Positions 11,812-24,300 of a DNA stretch of 64,000 bases are shown piece by piece. The DNA lies in contig CM076152.1 of assembly GCA_038025085.1 (NCBI GenBank), positions 32,181,501 to 32,245,500 on the forward strand. Reading direction: 5' to 3'. Within the stretch, counting starts at the first letter, position 1. The number at the start of each line of letters is the position of its first letter. The stretch is from Tetragonia tetragonoides. Taxonomy: Eukaryota > Streptophyta > Magnoliopsida > Caryophyllales > Aizoaceae. Below the pieces are notes generated by a model. The model was not told where the DNA came from, did not search any database, and saw only the letters and a program-made list of their open reading frames with translations. Made by a program: the position numbers and the translations under genes.

Positions 11812-14048
11812 TTTGTGGTTGTGTTTTTTTTCTGGGAAAAAATTGATTGGTTTTTGTTTGTTACAGCAATTTAAAGCATATTACTCTACTGGGTTGCTCT
11901 TAGAATGAGAGGTTGAGATTGTAAAATGTAAATTGATGAGATTTTGAGAAACACCCAAAGTTTTGAAATTTCAAGATAGGATGTGAGATGAAGTTACTAG
12001 TGATGGAAGTTATCTGTGATTGGTGCTGCTATACGGTTTGGAACCTTGGGTTGGGGTTGGGCGGTGTTGGCAACTTGGCATTCTTTGGGAAGGAAAAATT
12101 GGAGGGATTCTACAACATAAGATTAGTTAGTCTAAATAAAACAAAAAAAAATCAAAAAAAAATCACAAAAACTTATTTGTGAATTGTGACGGTTGTATCA
12201 TAAGTTTTGGTGATTTAGTCAAACAAGGATCACGGCATATGTTTGATTTATTAGTCAAATAAGCATGACCGAGAGGCATGGTTCACTTTTTTTCATAGAA
12301 GTATTTTGTCATAAAGGATGGGTTCGGTCTTTATTGTAAGATATTAGATGTGATGACTGATGAGGGCATGTGTTATAGGATTATTTTTTTTTTTTTCGTA
12401 TTACTAGCATAATCTCTACTGAGAGAGGGCAAGTTTGCTCATTGATCAAATTGGGTATTCATAACGTTATTATCCTATTGTAAAAACATAAAAAAATTTA
12501 TAAGACGATATTTTCAAAAAATTTGGTGAAATGGGGGTTACTTTTCAATGAAACGAGACTCACAATTTTTCATAAGTGACCCTACATTTCCAAAAAGTGG
12601 TCCCATTATTTTGTAAGTTGGTCTCACACAAGACTTGATGTTGTAGAAAAACATTTAAATTCGTAGAAAAATCATCAATTACCTCTTTAATTTAATTTAT
12701 TTAATTTCAAATTTTAAATTGAATGTTTCATAAAAGTTGAGCTTCTATAATATTTGATTTAAAACATATATTTTCCCTCCAACTTGCTGAGGACAAGAAA
12801 ATAATTAACTGACTAGTATCATTCCAATTCCCAAACCTCCTTATTTTCTTTTTATTATTTTCTGACTAATCATTACAACGAAGATTTAAACCAAAAGTCT
12901 TATATATAACGTTAATCTGCCTAAAAATGTAAAGTTTTCTTAAAAAGCTCATTGAAAAAAACATGATTTATACAGAATGAGGTGTTTCTAAATCAGAACG
13001 AGTACAGAGTACGTAATCTTGCCTTTTTCAAGCATAGGAACATTAATATAATTCCAAAAGGAGGGAAGAAAAACAATAAAGTAAAAGTGTAAAACAAATA
13101 AAAGCAGGCTGGTCAACCAAGGCAGCACTTGGATCGGGATCTGGTGTTTGCCTTTGCTTCAGGGTGAGACAACTGAATTACCAGTCAATTAATTTTCATT
13201 ATAATCCCCCTCCCCATTTTCAACTCTCAAAAAAAAATTCATTAGAAATGTGGGAAAGGAGGATTTATTATGTTACTTAGGCTCCGTTCTTTTCAGCTTA
13301 AAAATTTTAAGATGAATTTAAGTGATTATTTTTAACTTGATCTTTAACTATTCAAAACTCGTCCAAACATATTTAATATTGGGCTCATTTAAAAATATAT
13401 TTTAAAATCTTTCCGTTGACATAGTTATCATCATAAATTTTATTTTGGAAATAAAAAGTATCTACTCTATAGCCAAAAAAAAGTTAATAATATTCACTTT
13501 ATTTGTAAGCTTCTAGCTTCTTATCTTTTACCATAAACGTTAATTTGGAAGAGTATCGATAAAGTATGATATATTCCCGAGCGTAGGTTTAAACTTATTC
13601 AATTTAGTTTATTAGTTACACCGACTCATGCAAGAGCAGCAGAACAATCTCAAATTCTCAAGCAATACGTATGTATAGACTCCAAAGTGCAATCCAATTC
13701 CCTCATCTATTTCTGGCTTAACTGAAAAAAATAATTAAATACAAAGTATCAACATTCACACATCGTATCAATATGATGAAGTAAGACACAAATTAGAGAC
13801 ACTCAATTTCTATCAATATGATGATATTTTTATACACGCATGATTTGTTGGTACCTTAGACTCTATTTCAAGACTAATCATTTATTTTTAGTAATGGTAT
13901 TTCATTGGGATAGGGATTACTAAAGACTTTAGTAATTTGATGGTAATATGAGTAGTCTTGTTCGGCTAGTATAAAGTGTTGTTGTACGAACTCTATAGAA
14001 CCCCTTATATAATTTTCCTCTACCTTGAACTCTTCAACCAAATTGAAC
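11812..14048. other. AT-rich divergent intergenic region
   Basis: This stretch holds the promoters of the TPR gene (minus) and the F-box gene (plus). It is AT-rich with homopolymer runs. At about 13279, GGCTCCGTTCTTTTCAGCTTAAAA resembles the end of a hAT-type MITE common in plants, but I did not find a matching second terminus. No gene was seen. Short open frames around 13874-14320 (-) are antisense to the F-box start. Confidence 0.5.
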
Positions 14049-15272
14049 ATGAAGAATCTCATTGCCAGTTTTCTTACATTATTGAGGCTGAGAAAAAAGA
14101 GGTTATCGAAGAACAAGTATTTGCCACCGGAGTTATGGACATTAATCCTCGCGAGAATTCCTGCGAGAACTCTTCTAAGATTTCGAGGTGTATGCAAATC
14201 TTGGTGTTCTATCATTGATAACCCTGATTTTGCTTCTTTGCAAATCACCCTTTGTAAGAACAACAACCCTAACAAGATACCCAAACTAATAGTGCAAAGG
14301 GAAACTTGGACTTTGGACAAAGAGTTAGCTTATTTGGAGATAATCGAAGTTGATTGTAGTGGTAAGTTGAAGGAAACAATTCCTAGTAACATTAGAAAAT
14401 TTTCTCCTTCTTGGGAGAGAGTTATTGGTTACTCTAATGGCGTTGTATTGATTCGTCGTCATGATTTCAAATTGGAGTTATGTAATCCATTAGCGCCGAG
14501 AGATGATTGTTCGTTGGTATGCCCTAGATGCCCCATTCCTATTACTTATCTCGGTTGCAATGTTGGTTTTGGCTTCGACCATTCAAGCAAAGATGTTAAG
14601 GTTGTGGTCATTGAGAAAGTTCACGAGATAGGCTGTCCAGGTTTTGCTAAACCACAAAATGTAGCAATTTATGCAACAAGTAAAGGGGTTTGGGAGATCA
14701 AGAATATTGATTTTACGGGTACCTTGTATCTTACGGGGAAATCTATTTTCTCTCGAGGGGCTTTGCATTGGCTAGCTTGTGACAATGACATGGTACACAC
14801 AGTGCAATCGCTAACTACTCATATTGCTTCCTTTAACTTGGGGAGCGAGGAACTTAACTTAGTAGAATTACCTGAAGGTGGCCGAGTAGAAAATGTTAGA
14901 TTTAGTTTCCTTCTTGGTGAATCAATGGCGATCTTGGATATTTCTCCTTCGCGTAGCTGTATATGGGTAATAATGGAGGACGACACGCATGGTGATCAAA
15001 AGAATTTGTGGGTGAAATGGTGGTCCAAAGATTCAACTCCAAGTAGAAGTGAGTATTTTAGGGATAATCGCGATTGGTTGATAAACTTTTTGTATATTGA
15101 GCAGACAAGAAAGTTTTTTATGTTGGAATATTGTGACAATCAGGGCAAGTTCTTCTACTTTGAGAATCAACATATAGAGAAGCTGGAAACATCCTCCTCT
15201 TCGAATACAGATATGCTCCTTTATTTCATGGTACCTTATGTTGAGAGCTTAATGTTACTAAGACGCCTATGA
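14049..15272 (+). CDS. F-box protein with F-box-associated region
   Basis: A single exon encodes 407 aa. I start at the first ATG (14049); the frame is open further upstream but without an ATG. An F-box lies at about residues 24-66 (LPPELWTLILARIPARTLL, then RFRGVCKSWCSIIDNPDF). Such domains bind SKP1 and make the protein the substrate-recruiting subunit of an SCF ubiquitin ligase. The remaining 340 residues resemble the F-box-associated interaction region (GYSNGVVLI, LCNPLAPRDD, FSRGALHWLACDND), which selects substrates. Such genes are a very large and fast-evolving plant family, usually intronless as here. The substrate cannot be inferred. Confidence 0.88.
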   Translation: MKNLIASFLTLLRLRKKRLSKNKYLPPELWTLILARIPARTLLRFRGVCKSWCSIIDNPDFASLQITLCKNNNPNKIPKLIVQRETWTLDKELAYLEIIEVDCSGKLKETIPSNIRKFSPSWERVIGYSNGVVLIRRHDFKLELCNPLAPRDDCSLVCPRCPIPITYLGCNVGFGFDHSSKDVKVVVIEKVHEIGCPGFAKPQNVAIYATSKGVWEIKNIDFTGTLYLTGKSIFSRGALHWLACDNDMVHTVQSLTTHIASFNLGSEELNLVELPEGGRVENVRFSFLLGESMAILDISPSRSCIWVIMEDDTHGDQKNLWVKWWSKDSTPSRSEYFRDNRDWLINFLYIEQTRKFFMLEYCDNQGKFFYFENQHIEKLETSSSSNTDMLLYFMVPYVESLMLLRRL

Positions 15273-16780
15273 AAGAAGTAAGACGGCTATCAAGGAGCGT
15301 GATGCACAAAAGAATATTTTCTTTTTTCTTCTTTCTTATTCTTTTTTTTTCACAAAAGTTTTTATAAGACGGTATTTTTTAAACTTTTGGTAAGAATATC
15401 TCCTCTTCGTACAAGCTTTTAACCAGAGGACAACTAGCTAGGAGAGGCATGCAGGTTGCCGCAACTTGTTGTGCGCTTCTGTCTGGGAGGAGATATTTGA
15501 TATGGCTTGGCATCAGACGTTCGCATTTGAGTTTTAAGCATGAGGTGAATTGGTTTAGTATACATGTAAGGGTAGAAGTATGCTCGGCAAGCTTAGGAGG
15601 GCTGGCTTTGTATCCACTATCAATGAGATATGGAGGGACGAAATCAGTAACTTTTCAGCAACAAGCAGAGGGATGTGCCTGGGATTGATATATAAACTCA
15701 GGTTGATTTATGTGTTAGACTTGTTCACCTATATATGGTGAAAAAGTGGTAAGAGTTATTCAGGGGGTATGCCTCCGGTGATCACATTGTAAGGTTTATT
15801 TGGCTTTGAGGGTATCCTTACGGCATCCCTTTAACAAGTGAAATATATTGACCATTTCCCAAAAATAGCAGTATTGGGTTTATATGTACTCTATGTGATC
15901 AAACTTTTAATTTCGATTAGGCCTGTCTAAGGTTTTTTATTTGGCTACACTATACTAATAAATAATAATAATTTCTCCTTAATTATTATGCAAGTATTTT
16001 TCGCGGTTCCTTTGTGTAGCTCCATACAGCATGAGTAATGAACCAAAATAATAATAATATTTGTGCCCAAAATTAAGGTATTGGAGGGATTAATTAGAGG
16101 GATTGATTAATTGGAGAAGATTCATCTCTGCAGTGTATTATTACTTGCTAATTTTTTGGTCATTTACTCTCTACTAAAATTACTAGGAGAGTTTAAATGT
16201 GTCTTATATCATTGCTTTCTTTTTTTTTTTTGTATACATTTCTATGTACCTTAGGTCCTTAAATATTCATATATGTACCATAGTCTATATGGCCTTGTAG
16301 GAATATAATTCATGGCTGAAAACAGAATTTGCCACAAATGTTACAACCCAAAATTAGGCTCCTACAAAAATTGCTCAGAGGAAGAGAAAACACACCTACC
16401 TGTAAAAAAAATAAAACAAAGAATAAAATCCATGGTCAAAAGAGAGCATTCCCCAAATCCCAACTGACATCCCCTATCCTTTCGCTGTGTCTTTACCAAT
16501 CTTTTTTTCCTTGTAGGACCCATCCATCATCCCTCTCTCTCTCCTGGATCTTATTTTTGGCTCCTCCCATTGTTTTCTTTTGATCTCTATGTCGCCCTCC
16601 CTCGTCGTCCCTCCGCTGGACGATGAAGAGTGGGCTTGACCATCATTGCCAGCGGCCCACAACAACAACCACCACCACCACCACGACCACAGTCGTCGCT
16701 TTCACCTCTAAGGTGACTATCGCAACGACGACATCATCTTGTTGTTGTCGCTGTCTTTTATAGAAACAAAGGTATTAACA
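15273..16780. other. Intergenic region, possible LINE relic
   Basis: This is the 3' flank of the F-box gene and the promoter/5' leader of the C2 gene, including CCACCA/CAACAA-rich sequence near 16660-16700. Around 15590-15740 a broken plus-strand frame (AGFVSTINEIWRDE-like) resembles the reverse-transcriptase zinc-binding tail of plant LINEs, but the match is short and weak. There is otherwise no gene, only AT-rich DNA with AAT microsatellite runs near 15960 and 16050. Confidence 0.4.
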
Positions 16781-18430
16781 ATGACGTCGGTATTGTCACC
16801 GTTCCAGCTCTTAGAGATAAACCTGATATCAGCTCAGGATCTAGCTAAGGTGTCGCGGTCCATGCGAACGTATGCCATGGCATGGGTGCATCCGGATAGG
16901 AAGCTCACTACCCGTGTCGATACCCAAGGTGCAACCAACCCTACATGGAACGACAAGTTTGTGTTTCGAGTCGACAATCAGTTCCTAAAATCCGACACCT
17001 CGGCTATTATGATTGAGATCTATGCCTTACATTGGTTTCGCGATGTCCATGTAGGCACGGTCCGTGTTTTGGTTGGCAATCTGATCCCTCCGCAGACGAG
17101 GGCTCATAACCAAAACCACATTGGTATGCGGTTTGTCGCCCTACAAGTCCGACGTCCATCAGGTCGTCCCCAGGGAATTCTTAATGTTGGTGTGACCGTC
17201 TTAGATAACACCATGAGGAGCATGCCGTTGTACACCCAATTGAGCACCTCTGCGGTAGGGTATCAGAAGCTTATGGGGCAAGACGATTTCCATAGCCACG
17301 GGCGTCCAGGTGGAGCGAGCACAGCCATGGATTCAACGAATAACATTCGGCTTTGTCATAGCAAGAGCGAGAGAAGCTCTGTCCTAGACATTAAAGACGA
17401 CAGCATTGTCAACCATATCATTAACAAGCCTAATAACTCCATCATTAACGGTGCTGGATCAGATTACGGATCCATTGCAGGGGGTGGGAAGAAAGGGAAT
17501 AATAAGATCATCTACGACAAGCCGCTGTCAATTGTAGACGGATCGTCGGATCTAGGCCTTGCTATGCAGCTAAAAGCACAAGATGCAAAAGCTGATTCAG
17601 TGCTCAGCTATGCTTCATCGACGAAACGAGCAGGGAAAAGGCCTAATCGAAAGAGCCCCTCATCCGCAAGCAGATCCTACATAGGCGTTCCGCCATTGTT
17701 AAGGCAGAATAAGTATAATCATAAAGGGAAGGGAGCCAAGAAAGCAGAGTCTGACGTAGGAGGGATGAAAACCATGCATGATCTTAACAACAACAACACT
17801 AATAGCGCTAATAACGACAGCAACGCCACCACCACCAAAGGAAAACACAACTGGTTGCCACCACAAGCTGTTGAATACAACAACAAGAACAAGCAGCAAC
17901 AAAAGCAACCACAACAGCAACCGCCACCAGAGCCGCCTTATTACCATCGAGGGTACCCCATCACCAAGGACTTTGCAGCAGGGTCAGTGTGGTCAGAGTC
18001 GGAGGTGGGGCCATCCCCATCAGAGGTGGCTGCAGCGATTGCAGAGGACAGCAAGTATAGGCAATACGACGATAGGAGAAGCTCAATGCTGGACGACAAG
18101 TGGAGCTTGGACGAGAGCGAGGGTGTAAGGACAAAACTCGAGAGATGGCGAACAGAGATGCCACCTGCGTATGACTACAGTCGTACGAGCGAAAGTAGTA
18201 GCACAATCTTTGCTCCTGCAGACAAAGGTAACCATCGTCGTCAACATACAGACGGTGGTAGCAACGGCAAATTCTCATGCTTTGGTAACATTTGTGGGTA
18301 TGAGTGTTCCATTGTTTGTGGAAGTGGAGGCAATGAGAGCAAAGTCAGCAAGAGCAAAAAGAAAGGTGGTGCTCATAAACGTGCTGCAGCTCGAGCACCT
18401 TCTATTGACTCTGTGTCTACATATTTTTGA
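16781..18430 (+). CDS. C2-domain protein, SRC2-like
   Basis: A single exon encodes 549 aa. I prefer the ATG at 16781 because MTSVLSPFQLLEINLISAQDL is the usual start of this family; an open frame runs 14 codons further up. The C2 domain covers about residues 5-140 (AMAWVHPDRKLTTRVD, NPTWNDKFVF, IEIYALHWFRDVHVGTVRV). C2 domains bind membranes, often in a calcium-dependent way, and SRC2-type proteins are linked to stress responses at membranes. The long middle is Ser/Asn/Gln-rich with poly-Asn near 345-360 and Gln/Pro runs near 380-395, likely disordered. The C-terminus has a small Cys cluster (CFGNICGYECSIVCG) followed by a basic segment. Several aspartates needed for calcium binding are not obvious. 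Confidence 0.85.
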   Translation: MTSVLSPFQLLEINLISAQDLAKVSRSMRTYAMAWVHPDRKLTTRVDTQGATNPTWNDKFVFRVDNQFLKSDTSAIMIEIYALHWFRDVHVGTVRVLVGNLIPPQTRAHNQNHIGMRFVALQVRRPSGRPQGILNVGVTVLDNTMRSMPLYTQLSTSAVGYQKLMGQDDFHSHGRPGGASTAMDSTNNIRLCHSKSERSSVLDIKDDSIVNHIINKPNNSIINGAGSDYGSIAGGGKKGNNKIIYDKPLSIVDGSSDLGLAMQLKAQDAKADSVLSYASSTKRAGKRPNRKSPSSASRSYIGVPPLLRQNKYNHKGKGAKKAESDVGGMKTMHDLNNNNTNSANNDSNATTTKGKHNWLPPQAVEYNNKNKQQQKQPQQQPPPEPPYYHRGYPITKDFAAGSVWSESEVGPSPSEVAAAIAEDSKYRQYDDRRSSMLDDKWSLDESEGVRTKLERWRTEMPPAYDYSRTSESSSTIFAPADKGNHRRQHTDGGSNGKFSCFGNICGYECSIVCGSGGNESKVSKSKKKGGAHKRAAARAPSIDSVSTYF

Positions 18431-18773
18431 GGACAAGGTTGGTTAGTAAACTGGCGGGATACTTATTGGGTTGTTGTTTGTTTATTTTTTTTTAAATTAT
18501 AAAACAGGGGGGTTGGTCAGGAGTTTGATGTTCTTCTCTTTCCTCAAGCGAGGGAACAAGTGATCCCATTTGTGCAGAGAGAGAGAGTTTAAACATTATT
18601 TTTCTTTTCTTTTTTACATTTTTTTTGCTACTCAAAGGAACATTTTGATAATTTCTTTTTTTGTGAATTTTGAGCACAAAAAAGATTGGAAACTTTGTGG
18701 CATGCAGTTTCACCTGATGGTACTACATACAGCCATACAGGGCAATCTGAGCGCCATCTTTGGCAAGACAGTG

Positions 18774-18778
<5 letters not shown>

Positions 18779-18836
<58 letters not shown>
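18779..18836 (+). repeat. (CT)29 microsatellite in the C2 gene 3' region
   Basis: A perfect CT dinucleotide run of 58 bases lies about 350 bases after the C2 gene stop, probably in its 3'UTR. It is long and perfect, so it is likely polymorphic in length between individuals. Confidence 0.95.
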
Positions 18837-18838
<2 letters not shown>

Positions 18839-21385
18839 TTTTGATCTGTTGTTGTGTATAATGTCGTCCTCTCAGAAATGAATACAGTTGTATCTTATTT
18901 TCTCTGTAATATATTTTGGTTTTACACTAGTGCAATTTTTAGTTGCTTTTGGTGAGCAGTACACTTGAAAATACATAGAAAGGATATTTATGATCCTGGA
19001 GTTAACCTATACCTTTTGTAATTAAGTTAAATATGGTTATGGATAATTGATTTTCTAGGCTCAGCTTGTTCATCATATATCAGTTGTTAAATGCTTTTAT
19101 TTATTTATTCTTTTGGTTCAAAAAAAGATACAAAGGTGGAGGAGAGAAGGAACTCTCCATGATTCTTTGAGCTATGTGCACAAACCTAGCTCCTAGAGTG
19201 AGACTACTGGGAACCTCCGCAACACACGGTCGTCTCGGGTGTTCCAAGAATTAATCTACACGAAATTTTAGCCAATGACCCGGTGTTACAAGTCACAGCT
19301 TGTTTATTTACTAGCAGATAAAACAACTCTTGAGTTCAATTTGCATATTTTGAAAGTTACTATATGTACTCAGGATCTCTGTGTCAAATTATGACACTCA
19401 AAAGTTTTAACATTTAATGGGTTCTGAAGAACACCCTATGCTATTGACATGAGCAGACACTCAATCCCCCACTTTCCATGCACTAGCCAGCTTCACTGAG
19501 CTGAGCAGTTAATAAATCAATGACATCAGGAGCGAGAAAGAAAACAGTAAAGAGACCAAATCCGCTGCTAACTCCAGTGAGCGACGGAATTAACGGCGGA
19601 ATTCAACTGCAGCAAAATACCTCGACGACCATATTCCTCATTCAATTAGCTGTTGTTGGCTAGCCAGCCAAGAAAGAACACTAGAGAGTAGAGATAGACA
19701 AAGAGTGGAGGAAGCAAGCGCCATAGGGCGGCAGACATGACCTCCTTAATTTGCTAGGTTATATCATTGATATGTTAAAAAGAGAGCTGAGACCCATCAC
19801 CAGCATAGAGATACAACAACTAATCACAATAATACTCAACTTACTAAGTTGATAAAGTGACAAATTTTGGAACTCTCCTAAAGTACCTTAAAGCAATGCC
19901 TATTATTTCTAGATTTGCTATTTACTACAAATCTACAGTCACACAGTGAAACCCAAGAAAAGCTCTCAGAAAGTCAGAGGATTCAAATGTAAAGGGCGTC
20001 TTTGTTCTTGACTGAAACTCGGGCTGATGTCGCGCCCAAAACAAACAAACAAACAAAAAAAGAAAAAGGTAGTTTTGCAAATGAAAAGGGACCTCAAGGT
20101 TTCGGATTTTTTTCAGAGACGTTTAGACCAATTGATTTATGGGATCGGGTGTTTTTTTAGCATGAGCTAAGGCAACTGAAGCTTTTAAAGGATAAGGAGT
20201 GCCCTTTATTGGCGTTCAACGTCGTTGGAGAGAGTTATAATTAGTGTTTTTTTTTTGTATTTTTGTGACGGACTTCGTATCCTCTTACGTTATAACTTAT
20301 AATAGCCTTTCAATCATAACAAAGGTTTCCTTATCTAAAAGAAATAAAATAATAGATTATTGACTATACACTATAGCCACCTTGAGATTGAAAAATTACT
20401 TTCCCATAATAATAAATAAGAAATAAGAAAATAAATACGAAATTGATAAAGGAGAAAAAAAATTTAGAGGCATAGAATTAAGGGTCATCAAGAGACCCAA
20501 GGTTAATAGATTTGCTTAGTTGGAGAAGGGCCTCGGAGTATTGAGTGCTAGAAAAAAGGCAAAGATGAGAAAGTGTAAAATCAAAATTACCATAACTACA
20601 TGTATTTCTACTAGAGCCAGAAGATTGACTATTATTGGGCTTTGGAATATATTAGATCGAATAAAAATGGCATTGCTAAACTATTTGCATTTCGACTCTT
20701 CGGACCAAAGGTTAAATGGAACATTTCTGTTTCACAAATGACTTGTGAGGAAGAAAACATAAGAAAAAATTATTGAAAATTTTCTTTTAAAAGTAAAATC
20801 AAAATTACCAAAATTATTTGTATTTCTAATAGAACCAAAGATTGACTACTCTTTGGCTTTGGAATATATTAGACCAAATAAAAATAGCTCATCATATTGT
20901 TTGGTTTTCTAATTGATTATGAAGTAGTCAATAGTAGGCGCGCTTCGGATCAAGGGCCAAATGTAAACAATATCTATGTTTCACACGGGTAAGGTTGCCT
21001 ATAACCGACCCTTCAGCTGGCCTGAGTGGGAGCCTCTATGAGGCACTAAGCTAATGTTGATGTTGACAAAGTTACTACAACTGAACACTAGTTTTTAGCA
21101 ATATGATAAAATGGACATAATGCACCAAATGAAGGCAACATTGATCATTGATCATAAATATAAATTGCTATAAATGACAAAGTAGGAGTCGCTAGCCAAC
21201 AGCCAATATTCTGCTGGCTTAGGAATATATGGAACTTTTTCTCCCTGAAGGGGGGTTAGAGAGCCCTCAACCCAGAAGGGATAAATGAAAATTTAGAAAT
21301 GTTGCTTTGTGATAAGAAACTATATGAACACAGATAACATTACACCAAAAATACCTCTTTCGCTCCCCAAGCAGATTATTTTGAG
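18837..21385. other. Intergenic region between C2 and kinase genes
   Basis: The two genes converge here. No coding gene was recognised. An imperfect tandem duplication of period about 221 is visible: AAAATCAAAATTACCATAACTAC... (about 20576-20740) recurs diverged at about 20797-20985, including the motifs GGCTTTGGAATATATTAGA and TTTCACA. Origin unknown. Confidence 0.55.
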
Positions 21386-24300
21386 TTAGAATCCAGCCCA
21401 TCCAGCCGGTTGGGATGCTGCCTTGCTTCCTAAGTTATTTGGATCCCCAAACCGTTGGGAATTATTGCCTTCTCCTGTGGATCTAGAAATCCGAGAGCTG
21501 GCAGTAGGAACTGCGGTGAAACTATCGTTCTCGAATCCCCATCCATCGTTGGTTGAGACCAATGACGCATTGGGCTTGCTCGGGTGGCCATTTCTCGTCC
21601 TAACAGATTTCGAAGCCTCAGACATGGATTTTTTCTGTGAACTGGTATCCTCAACAAATGGCTGCCATGGCTGTTGTTCTGGGTTAGCGGATATTTTGCT
21701 GGACAAAATTTGTTGGGGCTCCCACACCTTGGTGTCAGTTTTTGGTGCCTGATGTGATGCAAGTATATAAAGTCACAAACAAATACTAACAAATTATTAA
21801 ATCGAAGTGGTATACACTGGAGAATGAGCCTATTAACACATTCTCCGGAAAAGGAAGAAAGGGAGGGATACAATAGTATAACAGTAAGAAGCAGGATACC
21901 TGAGAACTTGTAGATACTTGAACACTAGAAGATAACTTCACAGACTCCTTAGTCGGCAGCGGTGAAGTTCTAGCAGCTAAAGCTTGCTTGAGCTCTTGTA
22001 ACTCCTGACGCTGTGATCGACAGATTGCGGCAAGCTTCTCATATTTTGAAGTGATCTCAGCTTTTTCCATGTTAGCCTGCTTCAACTGGTCCCTTAGACT
22101 TTCTATCTCAGCCGCTGAGGAGTTATCCTTTCCCTTGACACCAGCGACATCAGGACTGAGTTTAGATGTATCAAACTCAGCAACAAAGGTGTTGAAAGCA
22201 TCATTTTCAGAAGTTGAAATACTATTAGACTTCATATCTTTTGATCTTTCAATGCTGCGGTTAAGATCGCTTCTAGGTGTTTGACTAGCATGACTGTTTT
22301 GCCTTCCAGAAGGGCTAACTTTTCCAGGCAAGCGGTGTCTTTCAGATCGGCTTCTATCCTCTTTCAAGGTAGTTGGCTCATCATCGAACTTTGGTGCACT
22401 CTTGTCCTCCTTGACATTAGAATCCTTAGCGTGCTCTGTGGACCAAAAAGCACCCATCGGTGCTCCACCAAGCCCACTCCTAGCAGCAGTTGAAGGGGGT
22501 AAATTTCGAGTTGGTTCACTTGATGAAGGCACAGGTGGTGGGGATCTCCGAGGCATTGGATTTGGAGTCTTAGCTGCAGAATTTGATATTCTTACTACAT
22601 TAGAAAGTTGTGAGTACATAGAATTAAGTTAAGTGTAATAGCAATTAGCAAATCTGAAATTTCAACGGATTTTCATTCAGGCCACTTTCTTACTACTTAC
22701 CACATGGAATAAAACCAAATGAACAAAATCCTATTACATAAAAAATTGGGAATAAAAATAAAACTGAGAGAAAAAAAAGGTTACGACAAATTTGAAATTT
22801 CAATGGATTTTCATTTAGGCCAGTCTCTTACTACGTGGGACAACCTAATGAACTTAGAAGCCCAACGTACATATTTCAAGCACGGAAATATCTAGTAATA
22901 CCAAGTTCTTGAACAGTGAGTATGAATTATTGATTACCTCCCATCATGTCAGGAGCTGCTTCGCGCATTTGAGGCGGCCGATCAGGTAAAGGCTTCTGTA
23001 ATCCAACAGGCAATTGCTCATTGACACGAAACCACACCTGTAATTCATGAAAAAAATACTATTACATGTGTGGGAAGTTTCAACACAACTGCAAGAATGC
23101 TAGAGAATAATAATACCTATTTTTTTTTATTGTCATCATTGATCTAAACTAACCTAAATTCATGGAGATGAATGGCCAATCAAGCAAAGTGCTTGCCTGT
23201 GTGATGTCTGGTCTGAAGTCTGGAGAGGACTGTAGCATGTCTCGGATCAGATCAGTAACAGATGCACTGTACTTCGGTAAATCTGGGATGCGGTAGTTCC
23301 CATTTAGAACTTGTAGCTTTGACTCTCCATCAAATGCAGATTTGAAATAGCAAATACGGTAGAGCAAACACCCAAGAGCCTAGAAAAGGGAAGGAATCAA
23401 TTCGGATGGTTCTGAAATTCATTAATTCACATTGATGGGGGCAATTCAGCTTCAAATTTGTGGCAAAGCATTTAGAAAATCAACATACCCAGATGTCCAC
23501 TTTCTCACTAATAAGGTCTCTCCGAAACAAATCCCACATCTAAGTCAGACAATAAAAATATCAGTCACATTTCTATTCAACAAATATCAGGGCATGAAGA
23601 TATCCAAGTTGTTACGACCTCAGGGGCTCTATAAGCAGGTGTTGTGTGCTTCCTGATGTTGTCTTCTTCAATTCCCATTTCCTCAGGCTTCTCAAAGACC
23701 TTGTGATTAGTGGAGGTGCTTCCAAAATCACACAGCTTCCACAAACCATCTGAGCCTACTAAAAGATTCTCTGCTTTCAAGTCACTGAATGACATAGCAA
23801 ATGAAAAAGTAAGGTATTATCAGAGGACCTCAAACTGATAACATGATGCATTATGCAATGAACCTTGACAAATTGGAGTCTAACCTTTTTTACAGTTTTA
23901 AAAGCATACTAGTCTTCCAAAGAACTATTTAGGAGAAGGGATTATTCCTCTATTACCTAATCTATACCATGGACAAATGAAGTGGTTATCCAGATTCCAG
24001 AACATTAAAAGCACAACACATTGAGAAGTTCTGCAGTGATGACTCATCACAATCTTAAGACAAACAATACAGCAAGGAAGTATGTTTTAACCCCCCCCCC
24101 CCCCCCATTTTCTGTAAAGATTTACCATTTCACCAACTGAAAGAATACAAAAAGTGTTGAGAAAGAAAATTTAAAGGACAGATCATGCATCACTTGGAGA
24201 ATACTTCAATGTCCATAAGCAAAATCCACTTGAACATCATGTCACCAAGATGCAGCAACTTAAGGAACAAAAAAGTTTTTAACATCACCACATCACAGTC

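Noticed and set aside
11504..11908. 134-codon plus-strand ORF
   Set aside because: It is the antisense shadow of TPR exon 1.
13279..13400. Complete hAT MITE upstream of the F-box gene
   Set aside because: Only one terminus-like sequence is visible; no matching end or target duplication was found.
17699..18446. Several 80-116 codon ORFs overlapping the C2 gene on both strands
   Set aside because: Out-of-frame shadows of a GC-richer, low-complexity coding exon.
18570..18881. 103-codon ORF with a long Ser-Leu repeat
   Set aside because: The repeat peptide is just the CT microsatellite being read; no start context or homology.
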